10,849 nt of DNA, from NCBI RefSeq assembly GCF_905372525.1, contig NZ_CAJPPN010000061.1:1-10849 (forward strand), given 5' to 3'. This document shows, piece after piece, positions 1-4,819 of this stretch. The translations under genes were made by a program, and so were the position numbers. The first letter of the stretch is position 1. Each line of letters opens with the position of its first letter. The DNA is from an uncultured Porphyromonas sp. GTDB taxonomy: Bacteria > Bacteroidota > Bacteroidia > Bacteroidales > Porphyromonadaceae. The notes under the pieces are model-generated. The model was not told the DNA's origin. It saw only the letters and a program-made list of their open reading frames with translations, and did not search any database.

Positions 1-54
1 CTATTATAGGAGATCGGGTAGGGGAGGGGGCAGGGCTTTCGCTTGGTGGGGGGA

Positions 55-882
55 CTAGAGGGTGAAGGTGAAGATCTGGACGTTATTACGCATCTTGCGG
101 GTGAGCTTCATGAGGTGTGCCACCCACCAGACCTGCGCCATGAGATCGACGATGGGTATCTTGCGCTCGAAGTGTGCCTCAGGTAGTAGGCCGAGGATGT
201 CCTCCTCGGAGTCTATGCCCCCTGTGAAGCTTGCCTCCATGTGCCGTAGGGTGTCGTGCTGTCGTGACCGCTTCGCCCAGAAGCTACTTAGGGCATCGAA
301 GACTACGACACAGCGCCCAGCGAAGGCCGTGTGTATAAGTCGTAATGCACGCTGGATCTCCTCCCTGCTTAGGTAGGCAAATACCCCCTCTATGGCGATT
401 AAGACGTGGGTGTCGGGTGTGATCTTGGCCTTGAGGGCTTCGATCCAAGTCTCCTCTAGGAGGTTGCCCTCGATGAAGGTCGCTCGCTCGCCGAGCAGGG
501 TACGACGGAGCTGTATGACGTTGGGGAAGTCCATGTCGAAGTGAACCGCCCCGTAGGTACGTTCAGCGATACGCTCGCCTCGGGTATCGAGCCCACAGCC
601 TGCGTTTACGGTCACGAAGGGAGTGCCCGATGCATGGAGCTGTCGGGCATAGCGGATGAGTTCCTCGTCGAGGTAGCGAGCTCGCTGGAGGCATCCGTAG
701 TAGCTCGGGGTCTTCTTCGGGGCGAACTTCTCCTTGTCGTAGGCTACCCGCTCATAGAGCTCTGCTGCGTACCTGTCTCCTAGGATGGGTTTCTTGCTCT
801 TCAGGTCTAGGGCACGCATCGCCAGCGGGATGATGAGGGTCTCTTGGACGGCGCCTAGCCCCTCGATGTTGATCTGTTCCAT
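55..882 (-). CDS. Class I SAM-dependent methyltransferase, leucine carboxyl methyltransferase (LCMT/PPM1) family
   Basis: A 275-residue cytosolic protein with no signal peptide or membrane segment. The glycine-rich SAM-binding loop is V92-N-A-G-C-G-L-D-T-R101, the 'GxGLDTR' form typical of the LCMT/PPM1/Tcm family. It is followed by the acidic strand F115-D-M-D-F-P120 and the family motif E165-G-V-F-A-Y-L-S-R-E174. Family members transfer a methyl group from S-adenosylmethionine to carboxyl or hydroxyl oxygens; bacterial members are often linked to small-molecule or polyketide methylation, and the substrate here is unknown. Length is normal for the family. The start at 882 is supported by a promoter about 40 bp upstream and by the absence of a better upstream ATG. 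It is divergent from the SIS isomerase gene and appears to be transcribed alone. Family assignment is firm; specific function is not. Confidence 0.9.
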   Translation of the reverse strand: MEQINIEGLGAVQETLIIPLAMRALDLKSKKPILGDRYAAELYERVAYDKEKFAPKKTPSYYGCLQRARYLDEELIRYARQLHASGTPFVTVNAGCGLDTRGERIAERTYGAVHFDMDFPNVIQLRRTLLGERATFIEGNLLEETWIEALKAKITPDTHVLIAIEGVFAYLSREEIQRALRLIHTAFAGRCVVVFDALSSFWAKRSRQHDTLRHMEASFTGGIDSEEDILGLLPEAHFERKIPIVDLMAQVWWVAHLMKLTRKMRNNVQIFTFTL

Positions 883-923
883 ACGTTGGTCGTCTGTCTA
901 TCTTGATGATATATTCTGTATCA

Positions 924-954
924 CAAAGCTATACCATCTCTCTATACACGACAA
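924..954 (-). promoter_or_regulatory. Bacteroidota-type promoter of the methyltransferase gene
   Basis: Read on the minus strand, 931-924 is TAGCTTTG, an exact match to the TAnnTTTG -7 box. A TTG at 954-952 lies 20 bp upstream, the expected place for the -33 element. The start codon at 882 would be about 35 nt from the inferred transcription start. This is a sequence match only. Confidence 0.6.
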
Positions 955-1044
955 TACCTACTAATGCTGATTTGCCCCCTCGTCATCCTCCCCACCTCCC
1001 CGACGACTATGTTCCTAGTGTACCCTTGCCGAGGTAAAGGTCGT

Positions 1045-1074
1045 ATGTGGAATGGAGAGAAAGACTTATCTTTG
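1045..1074 (+). promoter_or_regulatory. Bacteroidota-type promoter of the SIS isomerase gene
   Basis: TATCTTTG at 1067-1074 matches TAnnTTTG exactly and is followed by CA, as is common in this phylum. The -33 element is weak (ATG at 1045-1047, 19 bp upstream, in place of TTG). The box lies inside the longest possible reading frame (GTG at 1047). If it is used, transcription begins near 1080 and translation must start further down, which favours the GTG at 1098. Confidence 0.5.
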
Positions 1075-1097
1075 CAGGCGAGATAAGAAATGAAGCA

Positions 1098-1721
1098 GTG
1101 AGTACACCCCACGAGTATACCATCGAGCAGATCCTAGCGGCGGAGATCCACGCCCTACAGAATATCCCCCGAGAGAATGACTACGAGGGTGCAATAAGCC
1201 TCATCCTAGAGCGAGTACACGAGGAGGGCGGTAGGCTCATCACCTCGGGGATGGGCAAGGCAGGGCAGATCGCCCACAATATCGCCACGACCTTCAGCTC
1301 CACAGGTACACCGGCCTACTTCCTACACCCTAGCGAGGCGCAGCATGGCGACCTCGGGATGGTCTGCTCTAGTGATGTGATGCTGCTGATCAGCAACTCG
1401 GGTAAGACCCGTGAGGTGCTGGAGCTCGTCGCCCTCACCCGTAGGATGTATCCCACCCTGCCCTTCATCTTGATCACGGGTAACCCCGATAGCCCCCTCT
1501 CTAGGGAGGTCAACGTCTGTCTCTCCACAGGTAACCCCCGGGAGGTCTGCCCCCTCGGGCTCACCCCCACCACCAGCACTACGGTGATGACGGTACTGGG
1601 TGACCTCCTTGTGGTGAGTGTGATGCAGCGTATCGGCTTCTCCTATCACGACTACTCCCTCCGCCATCATGGTGGCTACCTTGGGGACAAGAGTCGTGAG
1701 CTACAGACAGAGCAGCGCTAG
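1098..1721 (+). CDS. SIS-domain sugar-phosphate isomerase, KpsF/GutQ/KdsD type, single-domain (probable D-arabinose 5-phosphate isomerase)
   Basis: From the GTG at 1098 this is a 207-residue protein consisting of one SIS domain. In that numbering the active-site loop is S50-G-M-G-K54. It is followed by the hallmark HPSEAQHGDLGM block (77-88), the phosphate-binding SNSGKT segment (99-104) and, near the C-terminus, H190-H-G-G-Y-L-G, equivalent to the usual HPGGxLG with its catalytic histidine. D-arabinose 5-phosphate isomerases convert ribulose 5-phosphate to arabinose 5-phosphate, the first step to Kdo for lipopolysaccharide. Most relatives are about 320 residues with two CBS domains; these are absent here, as in the single-domain enzyme known from Bacteroides fragilis. 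The frame is open up to a GTG at 1047 (224 residues), but a consensus promoter at 1067-1074 lies inside that extension. The ATG at 1090 is out of frame and closes after three codons. Confidence 0.88.
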   Translation: MSTPHEYTIEQILAAEIHALQNIPRENDYEGAISLILERVHEEGGRLITSGMGKAGQIAHNIATTFSSTGTPAYFLHPSEAQHGDLGMVCSSDVMLLISNSGKTREVLELVALTRRMYPTLPFILITGNPDSPLSREVNVCLSTGNPREVCPLGLTPTTSTTVMTVLGDLLVVSVMQRIGFSYHDYSLRHHGGYLGDKSRELQTEQR

Positions 1722-1735
1722 ACGTCTGCTCGTAT

Positions 1736-1765
1736 AGGGTGGGTAGCTGCGAGGCTACGTACCCT
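1736..1765 (+). terminator. Imperfect hairpin after the SIS isomerase gene
   Basis: Begins 14 nt after the stop codon. AGGGT (1736-1740) pairs with ACCCT (1761-1765), and GTAGC (1743-1747) pairs with GCTAC (1754-1758), around a 6-nt loop and a 2x2 internal mismatch. No T-run follows, so this is a possible rather than a canonical terminator. Confidence 0.35.
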
Positions 1766-1787
1766 CTCGTCGCGAATTATCAGTAAC

Positions 1788-1827
1788 GTGTGCTGAGGTT
1801 GGGCTGAGGTAGTCCATGAGAGCACAC
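1788..1827 (+). promoter_or_regulatory. Inverted repeat in the leader region of the helicase gene
   Basis: GTGTGCT (1788-1794) and AGCACAC (1821-1827) are perfect inverted repeats around a 26-nt loop that contains CTGAGGT twice (1793-1799 and 1804-1810). It lies 50-90 bp before the helicase start. It could be part of a structured 5' leader, but no transcript start can be fixed. A weak -7-like box, TATTTTTT at 1854-1861 (7 of 8 if TAnnTTTG is the model), is the only promoter candidate nearby. Confidence 0.25.
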
Positions 1828-1877
1828 AGCCTAGAGCCAACGAGTGCTAGGCGTATTTTTTATCACAAGAGCAATCA

Positions 1878-3716
1878 ATGACATTTGAAGCCCTAGGGGT
1901 GAGTGCCCCTATTTGCCAAGCCGTAGCGGAGCTTGGCTACGAACAGCCTATGCCCGTGCAGGAAGCTGTCATCCCCCATCTCCTCGGAGAGCCCCAAGAC
2001 CTCATCGCACTAGCCCAGACAGGCACCGGTAAGACGGCTGCCTTCGGCCTTCCCCTCCTACAGAACGTCGCTCGTAGCCTAGAGGAGTCCAAGACCCGGA
2101 CAAATGCCTCTGGCCATGCACGTGCCCTCGTCCTATGCCCCACCCGTGAGCTGTGCCTACAGATCTCCGACGACCTCACCGAGTACAGCAAGTATCTCCC
2201 CTCGGTACGTATCCTCCCCGTCTATGGGGGCTCATCCATAGAGGCGCAGATCCGCACCCTTCGTCGTGGTGTCGAGGTGATCGTCGCTACCCCAGGGCGT
2301 CTGATTGACCTCATGGAGCGTGGTGTCGCTTCGCTGGACGAGGTGGAGACGGTCGTCCTAGACGAAGCGGATGAGATGCTCAATATGGGCTTCACCGAGA
2401 GTCTGCAGACCATCCTAGCGCAGGTGCCTGAGGAGCGTCACCTCCTCCTCTTCTCGGCCACCATGCCCCGTGAGATCAGCTCGATCGCAGCCTCGTACAT
2501 GCACCAGCCTCGGGAGATCGTCGTCGGTACCAAGAACCAGGGTAATGCCAACATCAAGCATCACTACTATGTCGTCTCTGCCCGCCACAAGTACCTTGCC
2601 CTAAAGCGTATCGCAGACTATTACCCCAGTATCTATGGGATCATATTCTGCCGTACACGCAAGGAGACTCAGGAGATCGCCGACCAGCTGATCCGTGATG
2701 GCTATAATGCCGATGCTCTGCATGGGGAGCTCTCTCAGGCGCAGCGTGACTATGTGATGCAGAAGTTCCGCATACGCAACCTCCAGCTCCTCGTCGCTAC
2801 CGACGTCGCTGCCCGAGGACTAGATGTGAACGACCTGACCCACGTGATCCACTACGGTCTACCCGATGATATCGAGAGCTATACCCACCGCAGTGGCCGA
2901 ACGGCTCGTGCTGGGAAGATGGGGCTATCCATCGCCATCTGCCATAGCCGTGAGCGTGGACGCATTCGGGATATAGAGCGTATCTCGCACGCAACGCTAG
3001 AGCGCAAGCATCTACCGACGGGGCAGGAGATCTGTCAGAAGCAGCTCTTCGGTCTGGCCGATCGTATCGAGCGAGTAGAGATCACCGAGGATGCCACGCT
3101 GGAGCGTGTGCTGCCTGACCTCCTGCGCAAGCTCGACTGGCTCGACAAGGAGGAGCTCCTGCGACGGATCATGCTCATGGAGTTTCGCCGTATGCTCGAC
3201 TACTACGACAGCGAGGAAGCCATCGAGGAGGCGGATGACAAGGGCAAGCTCCCCACCGAGCGCAAGGAGAAGCGGGATAAGCGCAATGCCGTAGCCGAGG
3301 AAGGGATGAAGCGTCTCTTCATCAACTTCGGTAAGCTCGACAAGATGTACCCCAACAAGCTCATTGAGCTCATCAACAAGTGCGTCCCGGGTCGTGTGAA
3401 GATCGGTAAGATCGACCTCATGCCTCGCTTCTCGTTCTTCGAGGTCGATGAGCACGAGGCCTCTGAGGTCGTCTCCTCCATGAGCAGCTACGAGGTGGAT
3501 GGTCGTCGTATCGTCGTGGACTACGCTGACGCTATAGGCTCCTCCGAGGGCAAGCGTGAGCGTCGGGGTAAGCGCAGCTACTCCGACGAAAGCCCACGGG
3601 CACCACACAAGGGTCGGAAGCATCGTGACGACTATTCTCCCCGCTCTAGCCGAAAGGGGGATAGCCATTCCTCACCCTTCGATAAGTACAAGGGCAAGAA
3701 GAAGTCTCGCTGGTAG
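1878..3716 (+). CDS. ATP-dependent DEAD-box RNA helicase with DbpA-type RNA-binding domain (CsdA/DeaD-like)
   Basis: A 612-residue protein with every motif of a two-lobed DEAD-box helicase: Q motif (F3 to Q28), I AQTGTGKT (46-53), Ia PTREL (88-92), Ib TPGR (138-141), II DEAD (162-165), III SAT (193-195), IV FCRT (257-260), V ATDVAARGLD (307-316) and VI HRSGRTARAG (337-346). Residues about 476-550 fit the DbpA/CsdA RNA-binding fold. The last 60 residues are a basic, disordered tail rich in K, R, S and G, ending KKKSRW. Such proteins unwind short RNA duplexes with ATP in the cytosol, in ribosome assembly, mRNA decay and cold growth. Residues about 400-475 are a charged linker or dimerisation-like region. 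The ATG at 1878 places the Q-motif phenylalanine at residue 3, as expected. It is flanked by hairpins and probably monocistronic. Which cellular RNA it serves is not visible. Confidence 0.95.
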   Translation: MTFEALGVSAPICQAVAELGYEQPMPVQEAVIPHLLGEPQDLIALAQTGTGKTAAFGLPLLQNVARSLEESKTRTNASGHARALVLCPTRELCLQISDDLTEYSKYLPSVRILPVYGGSSIEAQIRTLRRGVEVIVATPGRLIDLMERGVASLDEVETVVLDEADEMLNMGFTESLQTILAQVPEERHLLLFSATMPREISSIAASYMHQPREIVVGTKNQGNANIKHHYYVVSARHKYLALKRIADYYPSIYGIIFCRTRKETQEIADQLIRDGYNADALHGELSQAQRDYVMQKFRIRNLQLLVATDVAARGLDVNDLTHVIHYGLPDDIESYTHRSGRTARAGKMGLSIAICHSRERGRIRDIERISHATLERKHLPTGQEICQKQLFGLADRIERVEITEDATLERVLPDLLRKLDWLDKEELLRRIMLMEFRRMLDYYDSEEAIEEADDKGKLPTERKEKRDKRNAVAEEGMKRLFINFGKLDKMYPNKLIELINKCVPGRVKIGKIDLMPRFSFFEVDEHEASEVVSSMSSYEVDGRRIVVDYADAIGSSEGKRERRGKRSYSDESPRAPHKGRKHRDDYSPRSSRKGDSHSSPFDKYKGKKKSRW

Positions 3717-3734
3717 TTCCCCAGCCCCCAGCTA

Positions 3735-3768
3735 GGGTGGTGCGCTCGGTACCCTGCCGACACCACCC
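3735..3768 (+). terminator. Hairpin 1 downstream of the helicase gene
   Basis: GGGTGGTG (3735-3742) pairs perfectly with CACCACCC (3761-3768), and an inner TCGG/CCGA stem (3746-3749 with 3757-3760) extends it past a 3-nt bulge. It starts 19 nt after the stop codon and is GC-rich. There is no T-run, so it is a likely 3' end or RNA-stabilising structure rather than a textbook intrinsic terminator. Confidence 0.45.
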
Positions 3769-3773
3769 CTATC

Positions 3774-3815
3774 GTGGAGCAGTAAGAGTCCAAAGACGGG
3801 CTCCTACTGCTCCAC
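3774..3815 (+). terminator. Hairpin 2 downstream of the helicase gene, strong
   Basis: An 11-bp perfect stem, GTGGAGCAGTA (3774-3784) with TACTGCTCCAC (3805-3815), continues after a one-base mismatch into a 6-bp inner stem, GAGTCC (3786-3791) with GGGCTC (3798-3803, one G-U pair), closed by a 6-nt loop. It lies 5 nt after hairpin 1, so the helicase transcript would end in two tandem stem-loops. There is no T-run. Confidence 0.45.
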
Positions 3816-3829
3816 TTGCGTATCGATCA

Positions 3830-4019
3830 GAGCCGATGCATGAAATCACCGTAGTGCGAGGGCGAAGGAGTCAAGGAGCATACCCTGAGGGTAGAAACAT
3901 CTGTGTCCTAGGTGTAGACAGACCGAGCGTATACCTACTACTTAGGGGGGATGTGTATACACGTGTGTACACAACTGTATACCCACGTGTACACAACAGT
4001 ATACACGCGTGTACACTAC
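3830..4019 (+). repeat. Dispersed intergenic repeat, copy A
   Basis: This block recurs at 10681-10849 in the same orientation. From GCATGAAATCAC (3838 and 10689) the copies align with one single-base gap. By hand alignment the body (3840-3954) is about 72 percent identical, while the next 45 bp (3955-3999 and 10805-10849) are identical. The outer left boundary, near 3830, is approximate. The element lies between the helicase 3' hairpins and the promoter of the uptake cluster. No transposase, terminal inverted repeat or target duplication was seen. The family is not recognised. Confidence 0.75.
3954..4019 (+). repeat. Three-unit 22-bp tandem array of near-palindromic sites within repeat copy A
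   Basis: Three consecutive 22-bp units (3954-3975, 3976-3997, 3998-4019) each contain GTATAC, four variable bases, GTGTACAC, then two or three bases ending in AC. Within a unit, GTATAC and GTGTAC form an interrupted near-palindrome with one mismatch (a G-U pair if RNA). The variable four bases are ACGT, CCAC and ACGC. The 22-bp period is about two helical turns, so sites would face the same side of the DNA, as in protein-binding arrays. Function is unknown. Confidence 0.75.
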
Positions 4020-4113
4020 CTCGCTCTAAGTATATCCCCAGTGACACTCGTATTTAGCTCTTCTCGGGATGCATACCTAGACCCTCTCGGGATACAACTC
4101 AGGATACGGCTAA

Positions 4114-4150
4114 GGCTCCCTAGGGGATGAAAGAATATTCCCAGAGAGCC
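4114..4150 (+). other. Imperfect stem-loop upstream of the uptake cluster
   Basis: GGCTC (4114-4118) pairs with GAGCC (4146-4150). The stem continues inward with one mismatch, CT/AG and GGGGAT/ATTCCC (one G-U pair, one bulged A). The loop is about 8 nt. It lies 74 bp upstream of the -7 box at 4224. It may be an operator-like site or the end of a transcript; nothing decides between these. Confidence 0.25.
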
Positions 4151-4203
4151 AAAGAATGGAGGGTGCGAAAGAGATTATGCGTTGCCCCTACGTAGTCGAT
4201 GTC

Positions 4204-4231
4204 TTTGTGGACTAGTTTTTTACTATATTTG
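4204..4231 (+). promoter_or_regulatory. Bacteroidota-type promoter of the uptake cluster
   Basis: TATATTTG at 4224-4231 matches the TAnnTTTG -7 box exactly. TTTG at 4204-4207 could be the -33 element, though the 16-bp spacing is shorter than usual. The start codon at 4252 lies about 15 nt after the inferred transcription start, so the leader is very short. No recognisable Fur- or Zur-type operator was identified by eye. Confidence 0.55.
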
Positions 4232-4251
4232 CCCCCGTAGGAAGTATTTCT

Positions 4252-4593
4252 ATGTATAGGATGGGACAGCGCAGACGACTAGCTGGTATCTTCCTAGGGC
4301 TCTTCTTGGGGCTCCTAGCGATGGTTACCCTGCATGACTTCAGCCACCGAGCTGAGGGGGTGCAGGTCGCCTCCGTATCCACCTCTCAGGAACTGACCTC
4401 GCACATAGATCAGACCGACTGCGTGCTCTGTCAGTTCGTCCATACCCCCTTCCTCGCGCTCGCTCTAGGCGTCGCACTGCTCGCCTCGGTGCTCGGTGTA
4501 CGCCTCCTCGGCACTCGCCTAGAGAGCATCTGGTCGTACGACCACCTGTGCCTAGCCCAGCTACGAGCACCACCTGCTGATACCTTAGCCTAA
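4252..4593 (+). CDS. Small membrane protein with HxxxH and CxxC motifs, first gene of the uptake cluster
   Basis: A 113-residue protein not identified to a named family. The basic N-terminus (QRRR) is followed by a hydrophobic segment at about 10-27. A short loop holds H28-D-F-S-H32, H51, C57-V-L-C60 and H64. A second hydrophobic segment spans about 65-88, and the tail carries H98 and C100. This suggests two membrane spans with the His/Cys loop on the periplasmic side, able in principle to bind a metal. The general shape recalls small proteins encoded before TonB-dependent receptors in Bacteroidota, and loosely DUF2946, but membership in that family is unproven. The start at 4252 follows a consensus promoter by about 20 bp; M4 is an alternative. 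The receptor gene follows after 226 bp that contain a stem-loop, so co-transcription is likely but not certain. Confidence 0.7.
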   Translation: MYRMGQRRRLAGIFLGLFLGLLAMVTLHDFSHRAEGVQVASVSTSQELTSHIDQTDCVLCQFVHTPFLALALGVALLASVLGVRLLGTRLESIWSYDHLCLAQLRAPPADTLA

Positions 4594-4605
4594 GCCACGA
4601 AGGCT

Positions 4606-4626
4606 GGGGGGCACTTGGTGTCCCTC
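4606..4626 (+). terminator. Stem-loop between the small membrane protein gene and the receptor gene
   Basis: A 9-bp stem, GGGGGGCAC (4606-4614) with GTGTCCCTC (4618-4626), including two G-U pairs, is closed by a 3-nt loop. It starts 13 nt after the stop codon and has no T-run. It may cause partial termination or protect an upstream message, lowering or separating receptor expression. The rest of 4627-4819 shows no gene and no exact TAnnTTTG box. Confidence 0.35.
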
Positions 4627-4819
4627 TCCTAGGGGGCATTCCCATAGTTGGGACTCCTCCGCCCCGTACCCCGATCCCTCCCAATACAGTACGTATATGT
4701 GTGAGCGCCCTATCCGAGGGTCGTCTCATCCATGTCTCTATCGGTCTTATCGAGTCTCCTCGTGTGCCAGCTCTATGGTGCATACTACTCGATGAGTACA
4801 TCATCCCATTCACCCCCTC

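Noticed and set aside
3012..3668. A 218-codon minus-strand frame within the helicase gene.
   Set aside because: It lies entirely opposite a gene with complete helicase and RNA-binding domains; leucine- and valine-rich shadow frame.
3954..4019. The 22-bp array considered as a CRISPR array.
   Set aside because: Units are contiguous with only four variable bases inside each; there are no spacers of 25-40 bp and no cas genes.
3737..4057. An open plus-strand frame of 106 codons across hairpin and repeat copy A, including an ATG at 3837 that starts MHEITVVRG.
   Set aside because: In copy B the matching start codon is ACG and a one-base gap shifts the frame. Changes between copies are not mainly synonymous, and the frame runs through hairpins and a 22-bp array. 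More likely non-coding.
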